Assembly: GCA_026874595.1 (NCBI GenBank)
Contig: CM049314.1
Location: 66,511,300-66,575,299, forward strand
DNA length: 64,000 nt
Source of the DNA: Sipunculus nudus
Taxonomy: Eukaryota; Annelida; Sipuncula; Golfingiida; Sipunculidae
Direction: 5' to 3'
Shown: one piece after another, positions 1 through 11,310 of the stretch
Position numbering within the stretch: the stretch's first letter is position 1
Layout of the letters: each line of letters opens with the position of its first letter
Notes under the pieces: model-generated
Told to the model about the DNA's origin: nothing
The model's input: the letters and a program-made list of their open reading frames with translations, nothing else
The model's database searches: none
Position numbers and translations under genes: made by a program

Positions 1-299
1 CCCTTTATGAACAAGAATGGGACATACCATGGTTTTTCACCGTGCAAGTGACCGCTTGCAGTGTACTGTCTTCCAGTTGCACTTATATTCATGTATTGGT
101 AAGGGGGTTAATGCATGCTTTATTATTATTTGGTGCTATATGCTGAACATATTCAGTAACCTATGCACACCATTAATCAGTCAAAAACTGGAGGCTGAAC
201 AAATTTCGTCCCAGATTTTACGCTGTTTTACGCCCTGTTTTTAAAGAAGACTACAGCTGTTTACTAATCTTAATTTAATACCGTAATTTGAGGATTCTG

Positions 300-533
300 G
301 CGTGGTCTAAAAAGGGTTATTCCGCATTAAATTTTGCTGATACTCGGCCTCGTGTAACCAATTTCTCTCTGCAGACAGATTCTCGCCTCGATGCTCTCCA
401 AGTAGTACATTCGTGTCACATCCTCTCGCCCTTCTCGAGCCCTGACAGGTTTATTTCTCCCAGTTTCTCGAAACCGCTCATGAAGGCTGTCATTTTGTGT
501 GTACACATTAAAACTCGGATGTCACAGGTCGCA
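300..533. repeat. Interspersed repeat F, copy 1
   Basis: Matches 12597-12834 along its whole length. Shared landmarks in the same order are a run near 'GGTCTAAAAA/GGTCCCAAAA', 'TTTGCTGA', 'TCTCTSTGCAGA', 'CCCTGACAG', 'TCGAAAC', 'CCATTTTGTG' and a final 'GGCACAGGTCGCA'-like end. The two copies are clearly homologous but diverged. There is no coding potential, and the superfamily is unknown. Confidence 0.65.
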
Positions 534-540
534 TGATTTT

Positions 541-1886
541 TATATACTTTCATTCCCATTCATTAGACAGTGTCATCTTAAACAAATGTAAAAATAAATA
601 ATATTCATAAGGAATTAAATATGTAGTCGTGGCAACCGACCTGTGCTTTAATAAAGCTCTCATTTTATTTTGCAAAATGGCTCCCGCGTGAATCGCGATA
701 CTGTCAGGTTTGACCAATTAAAGGTGTTCCATGCAGACCACGATTACTCGTGTCCTACAGAATTTCCGATGCACTTGAGTACCTTGTGTTCAACAGCTAG
801 CTCCACAATGCCCCTAAACACCGTTTACGTTGATGTTCTAGGTTGTGGAGAAACCAAGTGTAGTATCTAGGCAATTTACTTGATAATTTGTGCAGAACTT
901 GAACTGGGGCCGTCTTTATAGGCCAGACGCTCAATAGCCTTGTGCCCTGCACATTAACAGGTATTTTCTCACCATCCCGCACTATTGACATTATTCTTGT
1001 AACATTTTCTTGGTGTAGTCAGAGCCTCACTTTTCTCGATCAATACCTGGCGTCTCATTTGCGGCCAATTTCCCAGGCGCTGTCAGCGTGTCCAATAAAC
1101 CCTGTCTCCAAGGACTGCGAGACAGGAAACCCTACCGCCAGTACCAAGGCAACGAGTGGACACAACGTAACGGATATAATCCGAGGTGCATGCGACTAGC
1201 CAGAGTGACCGGTGCCATCGTTTCCTTTCTTCACTGAAACAGTCAAGGTTATGCATCGTACGCCTTATTAAAGTCAAATAGATTTCTCTGGACCCGGCGC
1301 TGGCTGTCGACAAGGCCAATACCATCATACTACAATTTCCTTATTTGTGTCCAGTCCCGTGCGGATAGGCTTATACCTCAAGCTGTTCTGCATAATTTTA
1401 TAGGCCTGACGTTCCATGAACAACACAGGCAGATGTCACGTGTACTTTACATAATTCGAGACAGATTGGCTAAAGACATGTATTCATAACCTGCCTGTAT
1501 ATTTCGAGTTCCAGCTCTAATTTGTATTATCTAGAGAGCACTCAAAGACCGCATGCCTGCGCCAACACTCAGGATCCCCAGATGCGGAATATTACAAGGA
1601 TCCTGGTCAAAAGTTGGTGTGTGTTAAGTAAGCGCAAGATATATACGAATCTGGGCATAGCGATATGTGTTTTATGGTTTACATAAGATATGTTTGCACA
1701 CAGGTCAACTTTGCCCTCCAGAACAAATCAGCTCCATTTAGGCCAGAGTTGTATCCAGTAGTGATCCTGGTTACTTTAAAATTTAACCCTCCACAAACCA
1801 GCTAACAGACAAACAAGGAAACCAAAAACCTCCTCAAAAATAAAAATACCACATTTGTATATTTATATAGGTTTTGTAATATTTGA

Positions 1887-1889
<3 letters not shown>
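541..1889. other. Non-coding stretch, nothing recognised
   Basis: No supported exon, RNA gene or recognisable repeat is seen. Short open frames on both strands lack family resemblance and convincing splice context. Confidence 0.5.

Positions 1890-1938
<49 letters not shown>
1890..1938. repeat. (AT)n microsatellite
   Basis: Uninterrupted TA dinucleotide run. Confidence 0.97.
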
Positions 1939-1940
<2 letters not shown>

Positions 1941-2371
1941 CATTATTATAACGGATTTTCTGACTTTGTATATGATGAGTTAAGGAATTTTATTTTGATG
2001 AATATGCCTCGATTAAATATTCAATAAATGTTGTCCGATAATGTACGCAATAATCGACATTATCTTGCTTATATATCAAACATGTGAGTTGAAACAATAA
2101 ATTTTAGTTGCCACACGCCATGTTGTCTTTGATGTTAATGCATTATCTATATCGAGTGGTCAGTTAAGTTAGTGACATATTGATTCATTTATTAAACGTT
2201 GGCGAGTAGCTTTCTCGGTTTTAACCTAAATTAAGGCTTCAAGGGTTATGCATATTTCATAGCTTAAACATTTCTGAAAAAAAGCATATTTTTCACATAT
2301 CAAACACATAGTCCTACATTATACATGGAACATCACCAAACTAACTTTCAACATAATGTGTGCATAACAGC

Positions 2372-2678
2372 GGCGTCAATTTATTTTCAAGGATTGGCGG
2401 GTGGATGACTCGCAGGCTCTGGAGGAAAATAAAAGTTGAGACAATTAATGTATTATATGTGTATATTTATATACCTTCAATTGTCTGTGCGACACATTAC
2501 AAATATATTACATTTATATATAAGATTAAAATAATAAGGTAACATGTATCTAGCAAGGCTATGTCAAATCAAGTTATATAATATCTCACAGTAAACTCAG
2601 AGAAGGGACCAAAGTCTATAATATCAGTATCAGTGAGGGATGATAACATTGACCATCCCCCCTTACTAAAAAGTGATG

Positions 2679-2681
<3 letters not shown>
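2372..2681 (+). mobile_element. Element E (TIR-type, non-autonomous), copy 1
   Basis: Starts with GGCGTCAATTTAT and shares later landmarks with the copies at 27626 and 30979. These are 'GACTCG' after a G-rich stretch, 'AGTAAACTCA', 'GGAACCAAA' or similar, and a late C-rich 'CCATCCCCCCTT'. The 3' end runs into an (AT)n tract, so the right terminus cannot be placed. No coding capacity. Confidence 0.55.

Positions 2682-2682
<1 letters not shown>

Positions 2683-2740
<58 letters not shown>
2683..2740. repeat. (AT)n microsatellite
   Basis: Uninterrupted TA run. The short open frame across it (poly Tyr-Ile) is an artefact of the repeat. Confidence 0.97.
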
Positions 2741-2742
<2 letters not shown>

Positions 2743-2889
2743 TCGTACAACACTTAATTACCACCTGACGAAGAAGTCTTTGTACTTCGAAAGCTCGTGT
2801 GTTAATAAACTAGTTAGTCTATCTAAAAGGCGTCACTGTTTATCTTAACTTTCGCTTCAACTATAGACTTACACGGCTATACAACTTAT

Positions 2890-2890
<1 letters not shown>
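2741..2890 (+). mobile_element. Possible transposon 3' tail between two (AT)n tracts
   Basis: Contains 'CCTGACGAAGAAG', then 'GTACTTCGAAAGCTCG', then 'GTTAATAAACTAGTTAGT'. This order (GACGAAG, hairpin arm, TTCGAAAG, AATAAA) is common at the ends of invertebrate retroelements. The assignment rests on general recognition and no second copy in the window was found. Confidence 0.3.

Positions 2891-2893
<3 letters not shown>

Positions 2894-2952
<59 letters not shown>
2894..2952. repeat. (AT)n microsatellite
   Basis: Uninterrupted TA run. Confidence 0.97.
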
Positions 2953-2955
<3 letters not shown>

Positions 2956-3359
2956 CCCATATCCCCCAAACGTATTTACGGCCCTGTACATTTTTATTTG
3001 GATCAACACAACCCATTTATTTAACATAAAGTCTTCCAGAACTGGTAATGCATAAAATTGAAAAAAAAAATACTTTGGATAAGAAAAATAAATCAATTGA
3101 TCGGTATGAACGACATAATTAATTGTTGTTTTAGATTAATGGGTTTGAAATTTTATGGGCCCACAGTATGGGTTTGAATCCGGTCCAGAAAGCTGATGTA
3201 AATCAGCTTACGCAGTAAAAATGTAAGAACTTAAAAAGCAATGCTGAAAGAGCGCAGACTTCCGCCATGGCAGTTCGTTACCCCCTATGTCATTGTCAGA
3301 AATTCAGCATTTCTTCGTCAAAATATTCCAGAATCCAGATAGTGATTCGGTTCACCCCT

Positions 3360-3520
3360 ACAATTTAATCAATTGTTCCTTGCATTTTGCCGAGCTTTCT
3401 GAAAATTTCATCAAAGTCCGTGTTTTACTTTTTGAATAATGTTTCTAACAGACAAACAGACAGACAAACCAACGCCAAGAAAAACATAACCCCCGGCCCT
3501 TGGCGGAAGTAATAAAATGG
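3360..3520 (-). repeat. Interspersed repeat A, minus-strand copy
   Basis: Reverse complement of the 7200-7450 pattern: 'TGTCTGTTTGTCTGTT', then 'AACATTATTC', then 'CGGACTTTGATGAAATTTTC'. It ends beside a 'TTGGCGGAAG' motif. It is an interspersed repeat of unknown superfamily, and the autonomous partner is not in the window. Confidence 0.5.
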
Positions 3521-3790
3521 AGCTATAACAATTAAAGAATTTAAAGGATGTAATCAAATATTAAAGACACTTAAAGGAAAAATGGTGAATTTCAACGGAC
3601 CCACAAATTTCTTAACGACAGGTTATATTTTCTGGATTATTCCTAGCCAATACATATAAATCTTTAATCTAGGAGCCATTCTTATCGTATGGGGATCTTT
3701 ATAATTCCATAGACATTTCATGGAGATTTATACTAGCTAACCAAAAAGTGGTTAGCCCATTCCGGGTATTTAAAATGTTTATATCTTTTA

Positions 3791-4560
3791 CATAATATCA
3801 GAATGAAAAAGAATTGAATGAAAATTTCATCAGTACTTTACCCAAAAGAAAGAACACTCTAAAAACCGGCTTCTGTGGCTCAGGGGTAGAGCGCAGGACT
3901 CAAAGCCGGGAGATCGTGAGTTCGAATCTCAGCCGAGGCGGTGAGGTTTTTCACGGTCGGCCCCCACCCAGGGTGAGCGCTCTGCAGGCTTAATGGGAAG
4001 GTCGTGCCCAACGGCCGTGTTTCACTCACAAACGAGTGCGCCTTTCGGGGGTCCTCGGTGGTATGATTACCAACCAAGGGCCCGCAGGTGCAGTAGTCAC
4101 TGGGCCTGGTTAACGCCAGGATATAAAATGAGAGGAAGCGTGTGATACTGCCCTGTCACGTAGTCCGAAACCGGAATGGAAATCTGCAGATGTACATACA
4201 CTTAGTCAAGGCAGCATTTAAAAAAAAAATGGAGGCGGTTACCTCCGACAAAAAAATATTTAAAAAAAAAAAAAAAAAAAAAAGAACACTCTAAATTCTA
4301 GGTTTAAATGGTATAAAGGGAAAACTATTCTTATTTCTTTTAGATAATATCAGAAGTTAAAAGAATTGAATGAAAATTTCATCAGTACTTTAGCCAAAAA
4401 AAGAACACTTTAAATGCTAGGTTTACCTGGTATAAAGGGTAAACTATTCTAATTTCTTTTAGATAATATCATAATATAAAACAACTTGAATGAAAATTTC
4501 ATCAGTGCTTTATCCAAAAGAAAGAAGATTTTAAAACTTTAACGGCAAGGTTTAAAATGG
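3791..4560. repeat. Three-copy tandem repeat, 120-bp period, split by a SINE
   Basis: The landmark TGAATGAAAATTTCATCAG recurs in three copies. Its TGAAAATTTC core lies at 3819, 4371 and 4491. The last two are exactly 120 bp apart. The first two are 552 bp apart, which is 120 plus the 432 bp of an inserted SINE with its target duplication. Each unit also carries 'AGATAATATCA', 'CCAAAAGAAAGAA' and 'GGTATAAAGGG' or close variants. Confidence 0.85.
3864..4280 (+). mobile_element. tRNA-headed SINE, copy 1 (full length)
   Basis: The head has a tRNA-like A box (TGGCTCAGGGGTAGAGC) and B box (GAGTTCGAATCTC). The body shares 'CACCCAGGGTGAGCGCTCTG', 'AAACGAGTGCG', 'GGGCCTGGTTAACGCCAGGA' and 'ATGAGAGGAAGCGTGTGAT' with the other copies. 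The tail is A-rich. A perfect 15-bp target-site duplication, AAAGAACACTCTAAA, flanks it at 3849-3863 and 4281-4295. The A-rich tail is long and homogeneous, which suggests a fairly recent insertion. Confidence 0.93.
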
Positions 4561-4962
4561 TATACAGACTTTATTACGTTTCAACTGAATTTAAAATACG
4601 ACTTTGGTTGATTTTAAAGGAACTGTTTTGTCAAAAATTGTACCTTAAGACTAAGTTTATTCATCATTGAGGTATAACTAGGTGTAAAAAAGGGCCAAAT
4701 GGCAAGTCAAACTCTTCCGATGTCGTAATAGAGCAATGACGTTGTCTTATACCCAGGAGACAACAGAGGGCTTTACTTAAGCCAGTGAATCTTAACGTTT
4801 GGTTCATTTACATAACGTTATTTGGTTCATCCGCCGAGAGATATCGTTATCCCGGAATAAAAACGTTTTATTTTTGTCCTTTATTATCTTGCGTTTCCAA
4901 GGAAGTCCCGCTAAGAGAGCACTTCACTCAGCCTACGATCTGCACTCAATAACCCCGCATGC
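4561..4962. other. Non-coding stretch
   Basis: No supported gene or repeat. The 111-codon open frame crossing 4799-5134 has no recognisable family and is discussed with the adjoining GC-rich region. Confidence 0.45.
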
Positions 4963-5212
4963 TGAGTCACTTTATCGATCAGCTGCGCGTGGGCCCCGTG
5001 ACGTCACATGTTTAAACGATGGTTCCCTGAATGGGCTACACCCATACACTTCCGAGCGCGCCCCCTCGGGTTCTATGTCCTCTGCCGGCCGTAGGCGTGA
5101 CAACGGACAGCTGTTTAAAGATACCCATAGGTAAAAGCTTGACTGAGTCAGTCTTTGGTGCTTTAAAAGCGTCCCGGACTCGATGACGTCAGAACATTAA
5201 ACAATGACGTCA
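4963..5212 (+). promoter_or_regulatory. GC-rich CRE/AP-1 cluster, candidate promoter or first-exon region
   Basis: Three perfect TGACGTCA palindromes (4999, 5184, 5205) and two TGAGTCA sites (4963, 5144) lie within 250 bp. The 5144 site lies inside the palindrome GACTGAGTCAGTC at 5141. The region is visibly richer in G+C and CpG than its surroundings. A plausible donor, CCCATAG|GTAAAA, occurs at 5131. CRE-rich promoters are typical of neuroendocrine secretory-protein genes, and gene 1, 24 kb downstream on the same strand, lacks its first non-coding exon. The link is inference. It could equally belong to another unit or be an unrelated enhancer. Confidence 0.35.
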
Positions 5213-5446
5213 CAGACCCACGTATCCCCAGCACGCTCGGCTTAACATCAATATTTTAAAAGGGACGGAAAATAATTTCATTTGAGGGTCAGGTATTTTT
5301 AAAATGTTTTGTTGTTTTTTTTTTTTTACAGTTTGCCTGAGCTCCTGGGACTAATTAAAGCCTTTTCTATTTTTCATAGAAGTGGACATATTTAGAACGA
5401 ACACTGATATTGTTTGTTTCTGTACACAAAATGACATACAGCACAA

Positions 5447-5665
5447 AACCATCATCGTCATCATTATCGTCTTCTTCATCGTCATCACCTTTGTCATCAT
5501 CGTCGCATAGTGTCATTAATATCATCATAATTATCATTATTGTCATAATCGTCTTCGTTGTCTTTATCATTATAATCGCATTGTATTTTCAAAGACATCA
5601 TATTTATCTCCATCATCAACATCATCAACATCGTCTCCGTCGGCGTCGTAGTCGTCACTTAGAAT
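5447..5665. repeat. Imperfect TCA/TCG trinucleotide repeat
   Basis: Degenerate (ATC)n/(GTC)n. The open frames across it on both strands (poly-Ser or poly-Asp) are low-complexity artefacts. Confidence 0.9.
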
Positions 5666-6198
5666 CATAAAAAGAGACCGACGTCAAATACCTTCGTGAG
5701 TCGTGGTAAAAAATTACACTGAACAATATATGTGGATACCGATTAAATTTAGGATCCTAGCAGCCGTCGAGTTATTTTCTTTTTATTCTCATGTCAGTAC
5801 ATGTCAGGGAAAACTAATATTTGTTTGGAAGACGAGACGAAAAGTGTATGCACACGCACGTTGTGACTATTAATATCCTAATGTAGGTGTTGATCAATGT
5901 TAAAGGAAATGACAATGTTCATTAGCTGTACATGTAATTACCTTCCTCACGAATCAGACCTCTGGCCAATTACCCCACGTGTGCACAGGGATATGTTGCT
6001 ATGCGATCGGAAGAGGAACGTTTAAGCTCTGGTTTATTTTAATTGAGGGGTAAACGGTCAAAGCTTTGGTGTTCGAGATTATCCCCTCGTATGTTATGAG
6101 TAGAGAACAAGTCTACATGACAACGTCCTTTCCTTCATTGTCCGCTAATTGGTAGAATATTCTTAAAACACAACACGCATATTTGAACGGTTATGTAG
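5666..6198. other. Non-coding stretch, nothing recognised
   Basis: No supported exon or repeat is seen. Confidence 0.45.
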
Positions 6199-6460
6199 GA
6201 CTCGAGTCTGGATTTGGGGCTCTAGACGGGGACTTGTACTCGACCCGAAGGTCAAGCCAAGTCCGGTCTCGAGTCAAATGAAAAAAATCCTGTCACGTTA
6301 GGTCGTACATTTTGATCGGATCACGTACTTTATAATCTATTGACAGAATATTTTTAAAGAATATTAAGATTGTCAGTACCAAGCTTTATCTTTATATTAT
6401 TGGCTTAATGTAGTAAAATATATTGGCCTATGTAAACACATAAAGGTGCCTGTGATAATC
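6199..6460 (+). repeat. Interspersed repeat J ('GGACTCG' family), copy 1
   Basis: Begins with spaced GGACTCGAG / GGACTTG / ACTCGACC motifs, followed by 'CCTGTCACGTTAGGTCG' and, later, 'GGCTTAATGTAGTA'. The same order occurs at 46730-47140. Unknown superfamily. Confidence 0.5.
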
Positions 6461-7199
6461 TCAAATAACCATTTAAAAGTATATTGAGTAAGTATTTAAT
6501 TGTTCAGTGTCCTTTTCGCATTTCGGATTGGCTGAAACTGCCTATATCACCGGAGGCGGAGAGAGAGGATTTTTTTTTTATTCTGCGAAAGTACAGAGCG
6601 CGCTGGCTGAACTAGCCGCCATGTGTTGGCCTTGACCTTTCTCGAGTACCGTACATATTACACGAAATGCTAACTACCATAAAGTCATTTAACAAGGGCA
6701 TGTGAAGTGGGTATTCCCCTTCGATTGGTTAGACACTTTCGGAAATTTTAGGTGTAATGGTGTATGGGTGTAATGTCTCGACAAATTTGTTGCATAGACA
6801 TATAATTGATGGTCCAAGCCGCGTTTCATTTTTGGAACACCTTGGGTATAGTGTTGTAGCTGTTTTCGAATAAAAAATGTACATGTACAATATCCAAGTG
6901 GTGATATTTTGTAGATAGAAATTAAATATTTCTTTAAGGAGGATCTACTGGTTTGAACACCAATGCGTAATGCATATTCAGATTTCATTCTCTTGTGTCT
7001 TGAATACTAAATAATAGACATTTCAGATTTTTGTTGCCAGGCCATAAGTAAGACTGACCAAGTTAATACGCTTTTACAGTACTCAGACAATGAATAAATT
7101 ATATAGTTTTGCGAGCGGTGGGAGAATATCATATACCTTATTTTACCACATACAGCTGCAGGCTTAATATAAACAACTAAAGAAGCATCTGTTTCAGTG
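6461..7199. other. Non-coding stretch, nothing recognised
   Basis: Open frames here are short and without family resemblance. Confidence 0.45.
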
Positions 7200-7450
7200 A
7201 CGTTCATTACCTTTGCCGTGGGGGTTAAGTTTTCGCCGGCGTTGGTTTGTCTGTTTGTCTGTAAGCAACATTACTCGAAAAGTTATGCACGGATTTTGAT
7301 GACATTTTCGGGATAGCTCGGTAATGATATACGGAAAATTGATTAAATTTTGAGCGTGATCCGTGTAACTATCTTGACCCAGGAATAGTTTATGGGAAAA
7401 TTCTACATGTCGGAGTGCTTTAAATTTTGCAGTAGCGAATATAATCATAA
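7200..7450 (+). repeat. Interspersed repeat A, plus-strand copy
   Basis: Carries 'GTTTGTCTGTTTGTCTGTAA', 'CAACATTACTCGAAAAGTTA' and 'CGGATTTTGATGACATTTTC'. These match the inverted copy at 3360-3520 and, more weakly, 53160-53300. Confidence 0.55.
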
Positions 7451-7469
7451 GCGGTCTGAGGAGAAGTCT

Positions 7470-7815
7470 TGGCGAGTGAATGAATGTAATAATGACACAA
7501 AGGGAACGGTATGCTTTCATCCTCGTTCGAGTGTGTGTTTGTTTGTGTGTTTGTTTGTGTTCACAACATAATACATGTATTTTGATGTTTATCCGGAACA
7601 TGATCCGGATTCAGGAACGCCAACACGGAATATTCACAAATGTAAAATAACTTATGCATGCATGAACTTTGGAGCATGGGCAGAATAAATGAAAGCAAAC
7701 ACGGGTCGGGAAGCATCCCACAATAGGGTCGCCTTTTTTTTAGGTCTGCGCTCTTTAGAATGCGGATTTCTGATAAAAAATATGGAATCACAAATTGCAT
7801 AGCCCCTTGGCTTAT
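7470..7815 (+). repeat. Interspersed repeat B, copy 1
   Basis: Landmarks shared with 38095-38420, 46075-46375 and (inverted) 44375-44600 are 'TTTCATCCTCGTTCG' or similar, 'GTTTGT' runs, 'GAACATGATCCGGATTCAGG', 'GAATATTCACAAATGT', a 'TGCATGAAC' box, and a terminal 'TTAGAATGCGGATTT'. Non-coding. Confidence 0.65.
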
Positions 7816-7854
7816 CATTGACACTCAATGTCGGTTCCGTGAGTATGAAGGTAA

Positions 7855-7881
7855 CTTTACGGTAGTTTTGTTACCGTAAAG
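7855..7881. other. Perfect 10-bp hairpin
   Basis: CTTTACGGTA and TACCGTAAAG are separated by a 7-nt loop. No gene context is evident. Confidence 0.6.
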
Positions 7882-8409
7882 ACTTCTAGAATTCGTGCTT
7901 TCCATGCACTTCCGGTAGAAAATATGTATAAAGAACATCGATCCAGAATTCAAAGCGAGGCTGTGTATCGGTGTGGCGGCTGTTGCCCTCATGCGGTGTA
8001 GAAAATTATCACAGTTTTCTTTGAAAATATAAGTAATTTTGAAACAATTTGGTGTTTGATAACAGTGAATTTTCTCGCCTCAAGCTCCAGCAACAAGTGG
8101 TTTCCCGTCCCTACCAATTTGCGCACACGTGCTTATTGACATCCGCTACTTACGCTGCTGAGCTGGCTGTGTGGGTGTGGGGTTGTCTCCGAATACGCTA
8201 ATCACGTGATGTCGTAATTAAATATGCCGGAAAGCGGTCGTTATCCTAGCGTGTCCGTCCATTATTGTCCATACTTAGAATACCGCCCACTCTAGCTCAC
8301 AGCAAGCTTTAGCCCTGTAGGAGGGTTTGTCCTTGCTGTTTCGATCTTAAATACTTTACTTCTCCTGATATACATTAAGCTATAGACCTATGTTTTCTTG
8401 AGTATTTAT
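7882..8409. other. Non-coding stretch, nothing recognised
   Basis: No supported exon or repeat copy is seen. Confidence 0.4.
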
Positions 8410-8832
8410 GTGATTTCTGGTTTACTCTGCGTTCAAAGTAATGAACTATAGGCAAATCATGTTAAGAAAAGTTCATATAACTACTCTGTGACGGATGTAT
8501 AAACTTGTTTATATACAGGTTGTCAATGAACATGCGCCCATGTTGACCATGTAACCGAAGGTTGTTGGTTGCATATGCATGTGCAGAAGTTGAAAAGACA
8601 CTAAATGCAAAGCCCCTTTGCAAAACTCTGGTTCTCCGACTTGTCGCCAGATGTCTTGGTTGAATTAATTTGGATTTTTTTGCGGGACCCCCCACATGAT
8701 ACAAATACGTGGATATAAACAAAGCCAAATGCCTGTTAGTGGTGGAATCCATGTTTTCTGGTCTATTTCAAAAGGTTCAGGTAATTTTCTCTCCTTAGTA
8801 TAGACGTCAAATATCGGAATATCCCCCTTTAA
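8410..8832 (+). mobile_element. Repeat C (non-autonomous, TIR-like), copy 1
   Basis: Shares an ordered set of boxes with 11826-12300, 16196-16617 and the interrupted copy at 30795-32190. These are 'GTGATTTCTGG', 'GGTTGGTTGCATATG', 'TTTGCAAAACTCTGG', 'GATATAAACAAA' or similar, 'TTTCTGGTCTATTT', and a terminal 'ATATCGGAATA-CCCCCTTTAA'. The terminal inverted repeat is approximate (AAAGGTGCCCATTC against AAAGGGGACTATTCC in the best copies). Confidence 0.7.
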
Positions 8833-8837
8833 AGCTA

Positions 8838-9040
8838 CCGGCTCCTGTGACTCAGGGGTAGAGCACAGGATTAAAAGCGGGAGGTCGTAAGTTCAAATCT
8901 CAGCCAAGGCGGTGCTCAAGATTTAAACGGTCGGCCCCCACCCAGGGTGAGCGCTCTGCAGGCTTATTTGGAAGGCTATGCCCCACATCCGGGTATCACT
9001 CATAAACGAGTGCGTCTTTTGGGGGTTCCACGGTGTTATG
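8838..9040 (+). mobile_element. tRNA-headed SINE, copy 2 (3'-truncated)
   Basis: Head 'CCGGCTCCTGTGACTCAGGGG' onward matches copy 1, including 'CACCCAGGGTGAGCGCTCTG' and 'AAACGAGTGCGTC'. Similarity stops near 9040, before the conserved 3' part. It begins a few bases after the end of repeat C copy 1. Confidence 0.85.
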
Positions 9041-10939
9041 TCCCAATAATTGGGATGATTTTTTTATGAGAACTATTTATCTTTTACGAATTACAGATAA
9101 TGCCTATGATATTGCATTAACAGATAATTCCGACCTCATCATTTATGAGAATTATTCTTTTAAATGCTATATTTTAATAACTTCATAATACTGAATATTA
9201 GCGTTTTACTTGTCTTTAAAATCCTGTATTAAAACACCAAGATCCATCAACGTGTAAAAAGTTTCTACAGATAAGGCTTTGCAATAATGTTAATATAAAT
9301 GGGATACAAATTTAAAAAAATAACCAAATATATACAAACACAAAACATTATACATATATAATATATATATATATACATATATGTATATTACACACATATA
9401 TTGGTCTGAAGGACGAAACAAATTTATTAGTTATGTCTAATGAAAATTCTGTTCCGGCCCATTGTTAACATCACCCACTAACATAGGCGAATACCATCCT
9501 ACGTGAAAGGTAGTTATACATATTGGTATAACCTTTAAATATTTATAGTAAGTTTAATAGACATCATAACAAAAGTTCTGTCACTGTTCGCAGCCATCCT
9601 TATAAAATCTATTGATGCTTTTACACAAAAAGGGCGGACAAGTAATTAGTGTCGTCTGGGCAATCACGTGTTCTCGTGTACAATGAATGGCTTGAGGGAG
9701 ACTCGGATTAGGATATGACGTCAACGTTTCCTAGGCCTCGCGTGGGTAACCAGGCAACGAACGGCTTCGCGGAAAACCAATCTATCTCTGCCTATGAGCG
9801 TCAGATGGGTGGTCAAGGAATCACTTAGATGCAATGTAGTGAACCAGACTTAACGATATTGTGGATGTAGATTCGAGCGGCCACTCACTCGAGCCATAAG
9901 TCAAGGCTGTGGGCATGTGGTTTTGATAAGAAATCTATAATAGTACTCGGCCAAATTAATTTTAGCACTTGTGTCAATAGATTCTGTGAGCTATTTATAT
10001 ATCACAGATGAGTGTCAATGATAAATGGTTTAATACTTTAATGCCATTATTCCATAAAAAGCATGAAAAATCCTAATCTCTTTTATACCTCCCCAAATAA
10101 AAGTGACATGAAATTATTTGTTGCATAGATACTGGATAAAGAGATCCTAGCAGCTACCAGCAAAACTATATTATATTCTAAATCTGTCATCTATACATAT
10201 TTTGTTTATGCCTCAACCGACATTTCTTATAAATAGTTCATTTTTTAACCCAAAATATAGATATACCGGATTTATACATTAATTTTTCTCATTGAGTATA
10301 TCCATGCCGAATGATAAGCGGTGTGACTTTTACTAAATATTAGTATGTGTGTATAGAGTACAACAAGACCCTTATAAATATAATTATATGTTTGATAAGA
10401 AACATGATATATATGTATATATATACACAAATATATAAAGATATACACATATATTTCCGAACATGAGTTGATGTATCCGAGAAAATGCAATAATGAAATT
10501 AAGTTTTATAGATAATTAACAATAAAAGTATTGACTTTTTCATAAATGGTAGATATTATAATGAGAATATGAATGGATTTTATTTGGATTCATAAACTTT
10601 AAATCGGAAATCCGTCAACATACCTGCTCTTTGGTGTAGATCAATGATTCTGTTTACACAAAATAAATCGGGCAAAGATGATACAAACGGACACAAAAAA
10701 GTGCACGTGTAAAAAAACATAAAACAGTGGCTCATTTGAAAAAAAAGATCAATCTATACGGAGGGAGTGTTAACATTGTGGAAAATGTGGCAAAATGTAA
10801 ATGTGAATGATGTTAATCCATAGAAAGGTTCAATGTAGCATACGCTCCTTTCGTGTAACCGCTGCTTTGTATGGCAAGGTACTGTGAACAAGAACACCAA
10901 GTTGCGCACAGAGCAAAGAATTGTAAACAGATTAGCATT
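9041..10939. other. AT-rich non-coding stretch
   Basis: Holds an interrupted (AT) tract near 9355-9400 and a TGACGTCA site at 9716. No exon or RNA gene is supported. Confidence 0.45.
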
Positions 10940-11310
10940 TTCTTTGCAGACAAAAATCATAAGTTTGTGTGATTTGTTAAAACAACTGTTAGTTCTTCTG
11001 TTAGCACTGTCAAATCTTCAATGATGTTAGCCACAGGAAAATTCCCTGTGACAAAAAAATAATAAAGAGGATATTTTTAGATGAAAAAAATGTTTAGTAT
11101 TTCTTTCACTTTCTGCACACAATTTTGCGGAAAGAATAAAACCAAAAGGTATTTTTTTTATTAAAGTAATTTCTCAAATAAGATTATAACGCCATCTTTT
11201 CATCAGCCAATGAAGTCATCAGTCATTTAATGGCGCGACGGGATGAGATCACGTGGCTGTCCTTTACTGACAGCCTTGTCGATAATAAGATTATATAATG
11301 CCATGACAGA
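10940..11310 (+). repeat. Interspersed repeat K, copy 1
   Basis: Shares with 26680-26985 'TTTGTG-GATTTGT-AAAAC', 'CCCTGTGACAAAAA', 'TTAGTATTTCT', 'AGAATAAAA', 'CATCAGCCAATGA/CACCAGCCAATCA' and 'GATGA'. Non-coding, class unknown. Confidence 0.5.

Noticed and set aside
2633-3096. Open frames on both strands with Tyr-Ile runs near 2633-2848 and 2869-3096
   Set aside because: They are produced by (AT)n microsatellites and have no other support.
3866-3940. tRNA gene in the heads of the SINE copies (3866, 8838, 15027, 55257)
   Set aside because: A and B boxes are present, but the cloverleaf is poor, and each is followed by the same SINE body.
4799-5134. A 111-codon plus-strand frame across the GC-rich island
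   Set aside because: No recognisable domain, and its start lies in AT-rich sequence. The stretch is better viewed as possible regulatory or 5' non-coding exon sequence.
5367-5670. Overlapping Asp-rich and Ser/Ile-rich frames
   Set aside because: Low-complexity translations of a TCA/TCG trinucleotide repeat.
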